A DNA stretch of 64,000 bases, taken from NCBI GenBank assembly GCA_036172665.1, contig CM069870.1:43978001-44042000 (forward strand). The letters run 5' to 3'. This document shows positions 24,351 to 39,226 of this stretch, in pieces. Origin of the DNA: Prosopocoilus inquinatus (lineage: Eukaryota > Arthropoda > Insecta > Coleoptera > Lucanidae). The notes beneath the pieces are model-generated. The model ran no database searches and was not told the DNA's origin. It was given only the letters and a program-made list of their open reading frames with translations. The position numbers and the translations under genes are program-made. Positions within the stretch are counted from its first letter, which is position 1; each line of letters opens with the position of its first letter.

Positions 24351-27300
24351 TGGCGTTTCGATGGACTCCAGTAACTTTGATGTGAGATACGAAGTTCTCG
24401 GACGCAGCTGAAGCTAGAAATAGTTTTAAACGAAACAACACGCATTAGCGTTGTTACTGTGATGTATCTAATCGATCCTTACTTATCTATCATGTTATTT
24501 GACGTTTGGATGGACTCCAGTAAGTCTGATGTGAGATACAAAGTTTTTGGACGCAGCAGAAGCTGGAAATAGTTTTGAATGAAACAACACGTATTAGCGT
24601 TGTTCCTGTGATGTATCTAATCGATCCTTACTTAGCTACTATGTTATTTGACGTTTCGATGGACTCCAGTAACTCTAATGTGAGATACGAAATTTTCGGA
24701 CGCAGCAGAAGCTGGAAATAGTTTTAAACGAAACAACACGCATTAGCGTTGTTCCTGTGAAGTATCTAATCGATCCTTACTCATCTATCATGTTATTTGG
24801 CGTTTCGATGGACTCCAGTAACTTTGATGTGAGATACGAAGTTCTCGGACGCAGCTGAAGCTAGAAATAGTTTTAAACGAAACAACACGCATTAGCGTTG
24901 TTACTGTGATGTATCTAATCGATCCTTACTTATCTATCATGTTATTTGACGTTTGGATGGACTCCAGTAAGTCTGATGTGAGATACAAAGTTTTTGGACG
25001 CAGCAGAAGCTGGAAATAGTTTTGAATGAAACAACACGTATTAGCGTTGTTCCTGTGATGTATCTAATCGATCCTTACTCATCTATCATGTTATTTGGCG
25101 TTTCGATGGACTCCAGTATCCCTGACGTGAGATACGAAGTTCTCGGACGCAGCAGAACCTGGAAATAGTTTTAAACGAAACAACACGCATTAGCGTTGTT
25201 CCTGTGAAGTATCTAATCGATCCTTACTCATCTATCATGTTATTTGGCGTTTCGATGGACTCCAGTAACTTTGATGTGAGATACGAAGTTCTCGGACGCA
25301 GCTGAAGCTGGAAATAGTTTTAAATGAAACAACACGTACTAGCGTTGTTCCTGTGATGTATCTAATCGATCCTTACTTATCTATCATGTTATTTGACGTT
25401 TGGATGGACTCCAGTAAGTCTGATGTGAGATACAAAGTTTTTGGACGCAGCAGAAGCTGGAAATAGTTCTGAACGAAACATCACGTATTAGCGTTGTTCC
25501 TGTGATGTATCTAATCGATCCTTACTTAGCTACTATGTTATTTGACGTTTAGATGGACTCCAGTAACTCTAATGTGAGATACGAAATTTTCGGACGCAGC
25601 AGAAGCTGGAAATAGTTTTAAACGAAACAACACGCATTGGCGTTGTTCCTGTGATGTATCGAATCGATCCTTACTTATCTATCATGTTATTTGACGTTTG
25701 GATGGACTCCAGTAACCCTGACGTGAGATACGAAGTTCTCGGACGCAGCAGAAGCTGGAAATAGTTTTAAATGAAACAACACGTATTAGCGTTGTTCCTG
25801 TGATGTATCTAAACGATCCTTACTTATCTAACATGTTATTTGACGTTTGGATGGACTCCAGTAACCCTGACGTGAGATACGAAGTTCTCGGACGCAGCAG
25901 AAGCTGGAAATAGTTTTAAACGAAACAACACGTATTAGCGTTGTTCCTGTGATGTATCTAATCGATCCTTACTCATCTATCATGTTATTTGGCGTTTCGA
26001 TGGACTCCAGTAACTTTGATGTGAGATACGAAGTTCTCGGACGCAGCTGAAGCTGGAAATAGTTTTAAGTGAAACAACACGTATTAGCGTTGTTCCTGTG
26101 ATGTATCTAAACGATCCTTACTTATCTAACATGTTATTTGACGTTTGGATGGACTCCAGTAACTCTAATGTGAGATAAGAAATTTTCGGACGCAGCAGAA
26201 GCTGGAAATAGTTCTAAACGAAACAACACGCATTAGCGTTGTTCCTGTGATGTATCTAATCGATCCTTACTTATCTATCATGTTATTTGACGTTTGGATG
26301 GACTCCAGTAACCCTGATGTGAGATACGAATTTCTCGGACGCAGCAGAAGCTGGAAATAGTTTTAAACGAAACAACACGCATTAGCGTTGTTCCTGTGAT
26401 GTATCTAATCGATCCTTACTTATCTATCATGTTATTTGACGTTTGGATGGACTCCAGTAACCCTGACGTGAGATACGAAGTTCTCGGACGCAGCAGAAGC
26501 TGGAAATAGTTTTAAACGAAACAACACGTATTAGCGTTGTTCCTGTGATGTATCTAATCGATCCTTACTCATCTATCATGTTATCTGACGTTTGGATGGA
26601 CTCCACTAACTCTGATGTGAGATACAAAGTTTTTGGACGCAGCAGAAGCTGGAAATAGTTTTGAACGAAACAACACGTATTAGCGTTGTTCCTGTGATGT
26701 ATCTAATCGATCCTTACTCATCTATCATGTTATTTGGCGTTTCGATGGACTCCAGTAACTTTGATGTGAGATACAAAGTTTTTGGACGCAGCAGGAGCTG
26801 GAAATAGTTTTAAACGAAACAACACGTATTAGCGTTGTTCCTGTTATGTATCTAATCGATCCTTACTCATCTATCATGTTATTTGACGTTTGGATGGACT
26901 CCAGTAACTCTGATGTGAGATACAAAGTTTTTGGACGCAGCAGAACCTGGAAATAGTTTTAAACGAAACAACACGCATTAGCGTTGTTCCTGTGATGTAT
27001 CTAATCGATCCTTACTTATCTATCATGTTATTTGACGTTTGGATGGACTCCAGTAACCCTGACGTGAGATACGAAGTTCTCGGACGCAGCAGAAGCTGGA
27101 AATAGTTTTAAACGAAACAACACGTATTAGCGTTGTTCCTGTTATGTATCTAATCGATCCTTACTCATCTATCATGTTATTTGACGTTTGGATGGACTCC
27201 AGTAACTCTGATGTGAGATACAAAGTTTTTGGACGCAGCAGAACCTGGAAATAGTTTTAAACGAAACAACACGCATTAGCGTTGTTCCTGTGATGTATCT

Positions 27301-28754
27301 AATCGATCCTAACTCATCTATCATGTTATTTGGCGTTTCGATGGACTCCAGTAGCTCTGATGTGAGATACGACGGTTTCTGAGGCAGCAGAAGCTGGAAA
27401 TAGTTTTAAACGAAACAACACGCATTAGCGTTGTTCCTGTGATGTGTCTAATCGATCCTTACTCATCTATCATGTTATTTGACGTTTCGATGGACTCCAG
27501 TAACTCTAATGTGAGAAACGAAATTTTCGGAAGCAGCAGAAGCTGGAAATAGTTTTAAACGAAACAACACGCATTAGCGTTGTTCCTGTGATGTATCTAA
27601 TCGATCCTTACTTATCTATCATGTTATTTGACGTTTGGATGGACTCCAGTAACCCTGACGTGAGATACGAAGTTCTGGGACGCAGCAGAACCTGGAAATA
27701 GTTTTAAACGAAACAACGCGCATTAGCGTTGTTCCTGTGATGTATCTAATCGATCCTTACTCATCTATCATGTTATTTGGCGTTTCGATGGACTCCAGTA
27801 ACTTAGATGTGAGATACGAAGTTCTCGGACGCAGCTGAAGCTAGAAATAGTTTTAAACGAAACAACACGCATTAGCGTTGTTCCTGTGATGTATCTAATC
27901 GATACTTACTCATCTATCATGTTATTTGACGTTTCGATGGACTCCAGTAACTCTAATGTGAGAAACGAAATTTTCGGACGCAGCAGAAGCTGGAAATAGT
28001 TTTAAACGAAACAACACGCATTAGCGTTGTTCCTGTGATGTATCTAATCGATCCTTACTCATCTAGCATGTTATTTGACGTTTGGATGGACTCCAGTAAC
28101 TCTGATGTGAGATACAAAATTTTTGGACGCAGCAGAAGCTGGAAATAGTTTTGAACGAAACAACACCTATTAGCGTTGTTCCTGTGATGTATCTAATCGA
28201 TCCTTACTCATCTATCATGTTATTTGACGTTTCGATGGACTCCAGTAACTCTAATGTGAGATACGAAATTTTCGGACGCAGCAGAAGCTGGAAATAGTTT
28301 TAAACGAAACAACACATATTAGCGTTGTTCCTGTGATGTATCTAATCGATCCTTACTCATCTATCCTGTTATTTGACGTTTGGACGGACTCCAGTAACTT
28401 TGATGTGAGATACGAAGTTCTCGGACGCAGCTGAAGCTGGAAATAGTTTTAAACGAAACAACACGCATTAGCGTTGTTCCTGTGATGTATCTAATCGATC
28501 CTTACTTATCTATCATGTTATTTGACGTTTGGATGTACTCCAGTAACCCTGACGTGAGATACGAAGTTCTCGTACGCAGCAGAACCTGGAAATAGTTTTA
28601 AACGAAACAACACGCATTAGCGTTGTTCCTGTGATGTATCTAATCGATCCTTACTCATCTAGCATGTTATTTGACGTTTGGATGGACTCCAGTAACTCTG
28701 ATGTGAGATACAAAGTTTTTGGACGCAGCAGAAGCTGGAAATAATTTTAAACGA
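24351..28754 (+). repeat. Mixed satellite stretch left of the 15-kb duplication
   Basis: This is full-length 149-bp monomers of types A-E with no gene. It contains a local D-E pair repeat (24351 and 24798) and a return of left-domain variants near 25.8-26.1 kb (ctaaacgatcc with tctaacatg). The part from about 27.84 kb onward is the first copy of a 33-monomer-spaced segment. No single higher-order period explains the rest. Confidence 0.85.
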
Positions 28755-28971
28755 AACAACACGTATTAGCGTTGCTCCTGTGATGTATCTAATCGATCCT
28801 TACTCATCTATCTTGTTATTTGACGTTTGGATGGTCTCCAGTAACTCTGATGTGAGATACAAAGTTTTTGGACGCAGCAGAAGCTGGAAATAGTTTTGAA
28901 CGAAACAATACGTATTAGCGTTGTTCCTGCGATGTATCTAATCGATCCTTACTTAGCTACTATGTTATTTG
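27844..28971 (+). repeat. 1.1-kb segment repeated 33 monomers downstream, copy 1
   Basis: This aligns with 32761-33888 at an offset of 4,917 bp (33 x 149). Shared rare variants are gatacttactc, catctagcatg, cacctattagcg, cacatattagcg, ggacggactcc and gttgctcctg. About eight substitutions separate the copies, for example tatcttg here against tatcatg, and cctgcgatg against cctgtgatg. Confidence 0.85.
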
Positions 28972-31900
28972 ACGTTTGGATGGACTCCAGTAACTCTAAT
29001 GTGAGATACGAAATTTTCGGACGCAGCAGAAGCTGGAAATAGTTTTAAACGAAACAACACGGATTAGCGTTGTTCCTGTGATGTATCTAATCGATCCTTA
29101 CTTATCTATTATGTTATTTGTCGTTTGGATGGACTCCAGTAACCCTGAGGTGAGATACGAAGTTCTCGGACGCAGCAGAAGCTGGAAATAGTTTTAAACG
29201 AAACAACACGCATTAGCGTTGTTCCTGTGATGTATCTAATCGATCCTTACTTATCTATCATGTTATTTGACGTTTGGATGTACTCCAGTAACCCTGACGT
29301 GAGATACGAAGTTCTCGGACGCAGCAGAAGCTGGAAATAGTTTTAAACGAAACAACACGTATTAGCGTTGTTCCTGTGATGTATCTAATCGATCCTTACT
29401 CATCTATCATGTTATTTGACGTTTGGATGGACTCCAGTAACTCTGATGTGAGATACAAAGTTTTTGGACGCAGCAGATGCTGGAAATAGTTTTGAACGAA
29501 ACAACACGTATTAGCGTTGTTCCTGTGATGTATCTAATCGATCCTTACTCATCTATCATGTTATTTGGCGTTTCGATGGACTCCAGTAACTTTGATGTGA
29601 GATACGAAGTTCTCGGACGCAGCTGAAGCTAGAAATAGTTTTAAACGAAACAACACGCATTAGCGTTGTTACTGTGATGTATCTAATCGATCCTTACTTA
29701 TCTATCATGTTATTTGACGTTTGGATGGACTCCAGTAAGTCTGATGTGAGATACAAAGTTTTTGGACGCAGCAGAAGCTGGAAATAGTTTTGAACGAAAC
29801 AACACGTATTAGCGTTGTTCCTGTGATGTATCTAATCGATCCTTACTTAGCTACTATGTTATTTGACGTTTCAATGGACTCCAGTAACTCTAATGTGAGA
29901 TACGAAATTTTCGGACGCAGCAGAAGCTGGAAATAGTTTTAAACGAAACAACACGCATTAGCGTTGTTCCTGTGATGTATCTAATCGATCCTTACTCATC
30001 TATCATGTTATTTGACTATTCGATGGACTCCAGTAACCCTGACGTGAGATACGAAGTTCTCGGACGCAGCAGAAGCTGGAAATAGTTTTAAACGAAACAA
30101 CACGTATTAGCGTTGTTCCTGTGATGTTTCTAATCGATCCTTACTCATCTATCATGTTATTTGACGTTTCTATGGACTCCAGTAACTCTGATGTGAGATA
30201 CAAAGTTTTTGGACGCAGCAGAAGCTGGAAATAGTTTTGAACGAAACAACACGTATTAGCGTTGTTCCTGTGATGTATCTAATCGATCCTTACTTAGCTA
30301 CTATGTTATTTGACGTTTCGATGGACTCCAGTAACTCTAATGTGAGATACGAAATTTTCGGACGCAGCAGAAGCTGGAAATAGTTTTAAACGAAACAACA
30401 CGCATTAGCGTTGTTCCTGTGATGTATCTAATCGATCCTTACTTATCTATCATGTTATTTGACGTTTGGATGGACTCCAGTAACCCTGACGTGAGATACG
30501 AAGTTCTCGGACGCAGCAGAACCTGGAAATAATTTTAAACGAAACAACACGCATTAGCGTTGTTCCTGTGATGTATCTAATCGATCCTTACTTATCTATC
30601 ATGTTATTTGGCGTTTCGATGGACTCCAGTAGCTCTGATATGAGATACGACGTTTTCGGACGTAGCAGAAGCTGGAAATAGTTTGAAGCGAAACAACACG
30701 TATTAGCGTTGTTCCTGTGATGTATCTAATCGATCCTTACTCATCTATCATGTTATTTGACGTTTGGATGGACTCCAGTAACTCTGATGAGAGACACAAA
30801 GATTTCGGACGCAGCAGAAGCTGGAAATAGTTTTAAACGAAACAACACGCATTAGCGATGTTCCTGTGATGTATCTAATCGATCCTTACTTATCTATCAT
30901 GTTATTTGACGTTTGGATGGACTCCAGTAACCCTGACGTGAGATACGAAGTTCTCGGACGCAGCAGAAGCTGGAAATAGTTTTAAACGAAACAACACGTA
31001 TTAGCGTTGTTCCTGTAATGTATCTAATCGATCCTTACTCATCTATCATGTTATTTGGCGTTTCGATGGACTCCAGTAACCCTGACGTGAGATACGAAGT
31101 TCTCGGACGCAGCAGAAGCTGGAAATAGTTTTAAACGAAACAACACGCATTAGCGTTGTTCCTGTGATGTATCTAATCGATCCTTACTCATCGATCATGT
31201 TATGTGGCGTTTCGATGGACTCCAGTAACCCTGACGTGAGATACGAAGTTCTCGGACGCAGCAGAAGCTGGAAATAGTTTTAAACGAAACAACACGTATT
31301 AGCATTGTTCATGTGATGTATCTAATCGATCCTTACTCATCTATCATGTTATTTGACGTTTCGATGGACTCCAGTAACTCTGATGTGAGATACAAAGTTT
31401 TTGGACGCAGCAGAAGCTGGAAATAGTTTTGAACGAAACAATACGTATTAGCGTTGTTCCTGTGATGTATCTAATCGATCCTTACTTAGCTACTATGTTA
31501 TTTGACGTTTGGATGGACTCCAGTAACTCTAATGTGAGATACGAAGTTCTCGGACGCAGCAGAAGCTGGAAATAGTTTTAAACGAAACAACACGTATTAG
31601 CGTTGTTCCTGTGATGTATCTAATCGATCCTTACTCATCTATCATGTTATTTGACGTTTGGATGGACTCCAGTAACTCTGATGTGAGATAAAAAGTTTTT
31701 GGACGCAGCAGAAGCTGGAAATAGTTTTGAACGAAACAACACGTATTAGCGTTGTTCCTGTGATGTATCTAATCGATCCTTACTCATCTATCATTATATT
31801 TGGTGTTTCGATGGACTCCAGTAACTTTGATGTGAGATACGAAGTTCTCGGACGCAGCTGAAGCTAGAAATAGTTTTAAACGAAACAACACGCATTAGCG

Positions 31901-32820
31901 TTGTTACTGTGATGTATCTAATCGATCCTTACTTATCTATCATGTTATTTGACGTTTGGATGGACTCCAGTAAGTCTGATGTGAGATACAAAGTTTTTGG
32001 ACGCAGCAGAAGCTGGAAATAGTTTTGAACGAAACAACACGTATTAGCGTTGTTCCTGTGATGTATCTAATCGATCCTTACTTAGCTACTATGTTATTTG
32101 ACGTTTCAATGGACTCCAGTAACTCTAATGTGAGATACGAAATTTTCGGACGCAGCAGAAGCTGGAAATAGTTTTAAACGAAACAACACGCATTAGCGTT
32201 GTTCCTGTGATGTATCTAATCGATCCTTACTCATCTATCATGTTATTTGACGTTTCGATGGACTCCAGTAACCCTGACTTGAGATACGAAGTTCTCGGAC
32301 GCAGCAGAAGCTGGAAATAGTTTTAAACGAAACAACACGTATTAGCGTTGTTCCTGTGATGTATCTAATCGATCCTTACTCATCTATCATGTTATTTGAC
32401 GTTTCGATGGACTCCAGTAACTCTGATGTGAGATACAAAGTTTTTGGACGCAGCAGAAGCTGGAAATAGTTTTGAACGAAACAACACGTATTAGCGTTGT
32501 TCCTGTGATGTATCTAATCGATCCTTACTTAGCTACTATGTTATTTGACGTTTCGATGGACTCCAGTAACTCTAATGTGAGATACGAAATTTTCGGACGC
32601 AGCAGAAGCTGGAAATAGTTTTAAACGAAACAACACGCATTAGCGTTGTTCCTGTGATGTATCTAATCGATCCTTACTTATCTATCATGTTATTTGACGT
32701 TTGGATGGACTCCAGTAACCCTGACGTGAGATACGAAGTTCTCGGACGCAGCAGAAGCTGGAAATAGTTTTAAACGAAACAACACGCATTAGCGTTGTTC
32801 CTGTGATGTATCTAATCGAT
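28872..32820 (+). repeat. Nested 43-monomer pair, first member (15-kb copy 1)
   Basis: This aligns with 35279-39226 at an offset of 6,407 bp (43 x 149). Shared markers include aacaatacg, ttatttgtcg (29114 and 35521), agatgctgg, tttcaatgg, tttctatgg, gataaaaag (31687 and 38094) and catcattatatt. The matches contain substitutions, for example gttcatgtg here only, so this pair predates the 15-kb duplication that later copied both members. Confidence 0.88.
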
Positions 32821-33888
32821 ACTTACTCATCTATCAAGTTATTTGACGTTTCGATGGACTCCAGTAACTCTAATGTGAGAAACGAAATTTTCGGACGCAG
32901 CAGAAGCTGGAAATAGTTTTAAACGAAACAACACGCATTAGCGTTGTTCCTGTGATGTATCTAATCGATCCTTACTCATCTAGCATGTTACTTGACGTTT
33001 GGATGGACTCCAGTAACTCTGATGTGAGATACAAAGTTTTTGGACGCAGCAGAAGCTGGAAATAGTTTTGAACGAAACAACACCTATTAGCGTTGTTCCT
33101 GTGATGTATCTAATCGATCCTTACTCATCTATCATGTTATTTGACGTTTCGATGGACTCCAGTAACTCTAATGTGAGATACGAAATTTTCGGACGCAGCA
33201 GAAGCTGGAAATAGTTTTAAACGAAACAACACATATTAGCGTTGTTCCTGTGATGTATCTAATCGATCCTTACTCATCTATCCTGTTATTTGACGTTTGG
33301 ACGGACTCCAGTAGCTTTGATGTGAGATACGAAGTTCTCGGACGCAGCTGAAGCTGGAAATAGTTTTAAACGAAACAACACGCATTAGCGTTGTTCCTGT
33401 GATGTATCTAATCGATCCTTACTTATCTATCATGTTATTTGACGTTTGGATGTACTCCAGTAACCCTGACGTGAGATACGAAGTTCTCGGACGCAGCAGA
33501 ACCTGGAAATAGTTTTAAACGAAACAACACGCATTAGAGTTGTTCCTGTGATGTATCTAATCGATCCTTACTCATCTAGCATGTTATTTGACGTTTGGAT
33601 GGACTCCAGTAACTCTGATGTGAGATACAAAGTTTTTGGACGCAGCAGAAGCTGGAAATAATTTTAAACGAAACAACACGTATTAGCGTTGCTCCTGTGA
33701 TGTATCTAATCGATCCTTACTCATCTATCATGTTATTTGACGTTTGGATGGACTCCAGTAACTCTGATGTGAGATACAAAGTTTTTGGACGCAGCAGAAG
33801 CTGGAAATAGTTTTGAACGAAACAATACGTATTAGCGTTGTTCCTGTGATGTATCTAATCGATCCTTACTTAGCTACTATGTTATTTG
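32761..33888 (+). repeat. 1.1-kb segment repeated 33 monomers downstream, copy 2
   Basis: This is the partner of 27844-28971. It ends where copy 1 of the 15-kb unit has lost one monomer (33880-33890). The segment is present again at 47959-49080 as part of the second 15-kb copy. Confidence 0.85.
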
Positions 33889-33890
33889 TC
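33880..33890 (+). other. Exact one-monomer deletion point in 15-kb copy 1
   Basis: Here ttacttagctactatg runs directly into ttatttgtcg. In copy 2 (49081-49229), and in the related blocks near 20.17, 28.96 and 35.37 kb, a complete type C monomer stands between those two markers. The loss is exactly 149 bp and falls within a stretch shared by neighbouring monomers. Copy 1 is therefore the derived state. Confidence 0.85.
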
Positions 33891-35302
33891 GTTTGGATGG
33901 ACTCCAGTAACCCTGACGTGAGATACGAAGTTCTCGGACGCAGCAGAAGCTGGAAATAGTTTTAAACGAAACAACACGCATTAGCGTTGTTCCTGTGATG
34001 TATCTAATCGATCCTTACTTATCTATCATGTTATTTGACGTTTGGATGGACTCCAGTAACCCTGACGTGAGATACGAAGTTCTCGGACGCAGCAGAAGCT
34101 GGAAATAGTTTTAAACGAAACAACACGTATTAGCGTTGTTCCTGTGATGTATCTAATCGATCCTTACTCATCTATCATGTTATTTGACGTTTGGATGGAC
34201 TCCAGTAACTCTGATGTGAGATACAAAGTTTTTGGACGCAGCAGATGCTGGAAATAGTTTTGAACGAAACAACACGTATTAGCGTTGTTCCTGTGATGTA
34301 TCTAATCGATCCTTACTCATCTATCATGTTATTTGGCGTTTCGATGGACTCCAGTAACTTTGATGTGAGATACGAAGTTCTCGGACGCAGCTGAAGCTAG
34401 AAATAGTTTTAAACGAAACAACACGCATTAGCGTTGTTACTGTGATGTATCTAATCGATCCTTACTTATCTATCATGTTATTTGACGTTTGGATGGACTC
34501 CAGTAAGTCTGATGTGAGATACAAAATTTTTGGACGCAGCAGAAGCTGGAAATAGTTTTGAACGAAACAACACGTATTAGCGTTTTTCCTGTGATGTATC
34601 TAATCGATCCTTACTTAGCTACTATGTTATTTGACGTTTCAATGGACTCCAGTAACTCTAATGTGAGATACGAAATTTTCGGACGCAGCAGAAGCTGGAA
34701 ATAGTTTTAAACGAAACAACACGCATTAGCGTTGTTCCTGTGATGTATCTAATCGATCCTTACTCATCTATCATGTTATTTGACGATTCGATGGACTCCA
34801 GTAACCCTGACGTGAGATACGAAGTTCTCGGACGCAGCAGAAGCTGGAAATAGTTTTAAACGAAACAACACGTATTAGCGTTGTTCCTGTGATGTATCTA
34901 ATCGATCCTTACTCATCTATCATGTTATTTGACGTTTCTATGGACTCCAGTAACTCTGATGTGAGATACAAAGTTTTTGGACGCAGCAGAAGCTGGAAAT
35001 AGTTTTGAACGAAACAACACGTATTAGCGTTGTTCCGGTGATGTATCTAATCGATCCTTACTTAGCTACTATGTTGTTTGACGTTTCGATGGACTCCAGT
35101 AACTCTAATGTGAGATACGAAATTTTCGGACGCAGCAGAAGCTGGAAATAGTTTTAAACGAAACAACACGCATTAGCGTTGTTCCTGTGATGTATCTAAT
35201 CGATCCTTACTTATCTATCATGTTATTTGACGTTTGGATGGACTCCAGTAACCCTGACGTGAGATACGAAGTTCTCGGACGCAGCAGAAGCTGGAAATAG
35301 TT
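33882..35302 (+). repeat. 11-monomer local tandem duplication, copy 1
   Basis: This aligns with 35521-36941 at an offset of 1,639 bp (11 x 149), from the shared ttatttgtcg to the point where ttttgaacg (35303) meets ttttaaacg (36942). Private changes in this copy are caaaatttttgg near 34525, gtttttcctg near 34583 and gttccggtg near 35033. Confidence 0.82.
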
Positions 35303-38300
35303 TTGAACGAAACAATACGTATTAGCGTTGTTCCTGTGATGTATCTAATCGATCCTTACTTAGCTACTATGTTATTTGACGTTTGGATGGACTCCAGTAA
35401 CTCTAATGTGAGATACGAAATTTTCGGACGCAGCAGAAGCTGGAAATAGTTTTAAACGAAACAACACGCATTAGCGTTGTTCCTGTGATGTATCTAATCG
35501 ATCCTTACTTATCTATTATGTTATTTGTCGTTTGGATGGACTCCAGTAACCCTGACGTGAGATACGAAGTTCTCGGACGCAGCAGAAGCTGGAAATAGTT
35601 TTAAACGAAACAACACGCATTAGCGTTGTTCCTGTGATGTATCTAATCGATCCTTACTTATGTATCATGTTATTTGACGTTTGGATGGACTCCAGTAACC
35701 CTGACGTGAGATACGAAGTTCTCGGACGCAGCAGAAGCTGGAAATAGTTTTAAACGAAACAACACGTATTGGCGTTGTTCCTGTGATGTATCTAATCGAT
35801 CCTTACTCATCTATCATGTTATTTGACGTTTGGATGGACTCCAGTAACTCTGATGTGAGATACAAAGTTTTTGGACGCAGCAGATGCTGGAAATAGTTTT
35901 GAACGAAACAACACGTATTAGCGTTGTTCCTGTGATGTATCTAATCGATCCTTACTCATCTATCATGTTATTTGGCGTTTCGATGGACTCCAGTAACTTT
36001 GATGTGAGATACGAAGTTCTCGGACGCAGCTGAAGCTAGAAATAGTTTTAAACGAAACAACACGCATTAGCGTTGTTACTGTGATGTATCTAATCGATCC
36101 TTACTTATCTATCATGTTATTTGACGTTTGGATGGACTCCAGTAAGTCTGATGTGAGATACAAAGTTTTTGGACGCAGCAGAAGCTGGAAATAGTTTTGA
36201 ACGAAACAACACGTATTAGCGTTGTTCCTGTGATGTATCTAATCGATCCTTACTTAGCTACTATGTTATTTGACGTTTCAATGGACTCCAGTAACTCTAA
36301 TGTGAGATACGAAATTTTCGGACGCAGCAGAAGCTGGAAATAGTTTTAAACGAAACAACACGCATTAGCGTTGTTCCTGTGATGTATCTAATCGATCCTT
36401 ACTCATCTATCATGTTATTTGACGATTCGATGGACTCCAGTAACCCTGACGTGAGATACGAAGTTCTCGGACGCAGCAGAAGCTGGAAATAGTTTTAAAC
36501 GAAACAACACGTATTAGCGTTGTTCCTGTGATGTATCTAATCGATCCTTACTCATCTATCATGTTATTTGACGTTTCTATGGACTCCAGTAACTCTGATG
36601 TGAGATACAAAGTTTTTGGACGCAGCAGAAGCTGGAAATAGTTTTGAACGAAACAACACGTATTAGCGTTGTTCCTGTGATGTATCTAATCGATCCTTAC
36701 TTAGCTACTATGTTGTTTGACGTTTCGATGGACTCCAGTAACTCTAATGTGAGATACGAAATTTTCGGACGCAGCAGAAGCTGGAAATAGTTTTAAACGA
36801 AACAACACGCATTAGCGTTGTTCCTGTGATGTATCTAATCGATCCTTACTTATCTATCATGTTATTTGACGTTTGGATGGACTCCAGTAACCCTGACGTG
36901 AGATACGAAGTTCTCGGAGGCAGCAGAAGCTGGAAATAGTTTTAAACGAAACAACACGCATTAGCGTTGTTCCTGTGATGTATCTAATCGATCCTTACTT
37001 ATCTATCATGTTATTTGGCGTTTCGATGGACTCCAGTAGCTCTGATATGAGATACGACGTTTTCGGACGCAGCAGAAGCTGGAAATAGTTTGAAGCGAAA
37101 CAACACGTATTAGCGTTGTTCCTGTGATGTATCTAATCGATACTTACTCATCTATCATGTTATTTGACGTTTGGATGGACTCCAGTAACTCTGATGAGAG
37201 ACACAAAGATTTCGGACGCAGCAGAAGCTGGAAATAGTTTTAAACGAAACAACACGCATTAGCGTTGTTCCTGTGATGTATCTAATCGATCCTTACTTAT
37301 CTATCATGTTATTTGACGTTTGGATGGACTCCAGTAACCCTGACGTGAGATACGAAGTTCTCGGACGCAGCAGAAGCTGGAAATAGTTTTAAACGAAACA
37401 ACACGTATTAGCGTTGTTCCTGTGATGTATCTAATCGATCCTTACTCATCTATCATGTTATTTGGCGTTTCGATGGACTCCAGTAACCCTGACGTGAGAT
37501 ACGAAGTTCTCGGACGCAGCAGAAGCTGGAAATAGTTTTAAACGAAACAACACGCATTAGCGTTGTTCCTGTGATGTATCTAATCGATCCTTACTCATCT
37601 ATCATGTTATGTGGCGTTTCGATGGACTCCAGTAACCCTGACGTGAGATACGAAGTTCTCGGACGCAGCAGAAGCTGGAAATAGTTTTAAACGAAACAAC
37701 ACGTATTAGCATTGTTCCTGTGATGTATCTAATCGATCCTTACTCATCTATCATGTTATTTGACGTTTCGATGGACTCCAGTAACTCTGATGTGAGATAC
37801 AAAGTTTTTGGACGCAGCAGAAGCTGGAAATAGTTTTGAACGAAACAATACGTATTAGCGTTGTTCCTGTGATGTATCTAATCGATCCTTACTTAGCTAC
37901 TATGTTATTTGACGTTTGGATGGACTCCAGTAACTCTAATGTGAGATACGAAGTTCTCGGACGCAGCAGAAGCTGGAAATAGTTTTAAACGAAACAACAC
38001 GTATTAGCGTTGTTCCTGTGATGTATCTAATCGATCCTTACTCATCTATCATGTTATTTGACGTTTGGATGGACTCCAGTAACTCTGATGTGAGATAAAA
38101 AGTTTTTGGACGCAGCAGAAGCTGGAAATAGTTTTGAACGAAACAACACGAATTAGCGTTGTTCCTGTGATGTATCTAATCGATCCTTACTCATCTATCA
38201 TTATATTTGGTGTTTCGATGGACTCCAGTAACTTTGATGTGAGATACGAAGTTCTCGGACGCAGCTGAAGCTAGAAATAGTTTTAATCGAAACAACACGC

Positions 38301-39226
38301 ATTAGCGTTGTTACTGTGATGTATCTAATCGATCCTTACTTATCTATCATGTTATTTGACGTTTGGATGGACTCCAGTAAGTCTGATGTGAGATACAAAG
38401 TTTTTGGACGCAGCAGAAGCTGGAAATAGTTTTGAACGAAACAACACGTATTAGCGTTGTTCCTGTGATGTATCTAATCGATCCTTACTTAGCTACTATG
38501 TTATTTGACGTTTCAATGGACTCCAGTAACTCTAATGTGAGATACGAAATTTTCGGACGCAGCAGAAGCTGGAAATAGTTTTAAACGAAACAACACGCAT
38601 TAGCGTTGTTCCTGTGATGTATCTAATCGATCCTTACTCATCTATCATGTTATTTGACGTTTCGATGGACTCCAGTAACCCTGACTTGAGATACGAAGTT
38701 CTCGGACGCAGCAGAAGCTGGAAATAGTTTTAAACGAAACAACACGTATTAGCGTTGTTCCTGTGATGTATCTAATCGATCCTTACTCATCTATCATGTT
38801 ATTTGACGTTTCGATGGACTCCAGTAACTCTGATGTGAGATACAAAGTTTTTGGACGCAGCAGAAGCTGGAAATAGTTTTGAACGAAACAACACGTATTA
38901 GCGTTGTTCCTGTGATGTATCTAATCGATCCTTACTTAGCTACTATGTTATTTGACGTTTCGATGGACTCCAGTAACTCTAATGTAAGATACGAAATTTT
39001 CGGACGCAGCAGAAGCTGAAAATAGTTTTAAACGAAACAACACGCATTAGCGTTGTTCCTGTGATGTATCTAATCGATCCTTACTTATCTATCATGTTAT
39101 TTGACGTTTGGATGGACTCCAGTAACCCTGACTTGAGATACGAAGTTCTCGGACGCAGCAGAAGCTGGAAATAGTTTTAAACGAAACAACACGCATTAGC
39201 GTTGTTCCTGTGATGTATCTAATCGA
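35279..39226 (+). repeat. Nested 43-monomer pair, second member (15-kb copy 1)
   Basis: This is the partner of 28872-32820. It carries its own private changes (tatgtatcatg at about 35661, acacgaatt at about 38147, ttttaatcg at about 38282), all of which recur in the second 15-kb copy. Confidence 0.88.
35521..36941 (+). repeat. 11-monomer local tandem duplication, copy 2
   Basis: This is the partner of 33882-35302. It differs by tatgtatcatg and the cgtattggcg loop near 35771, and by ggaggcagc near 36917. Both copies are repeated in the second 15-kb block. Confidence 0.82.
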
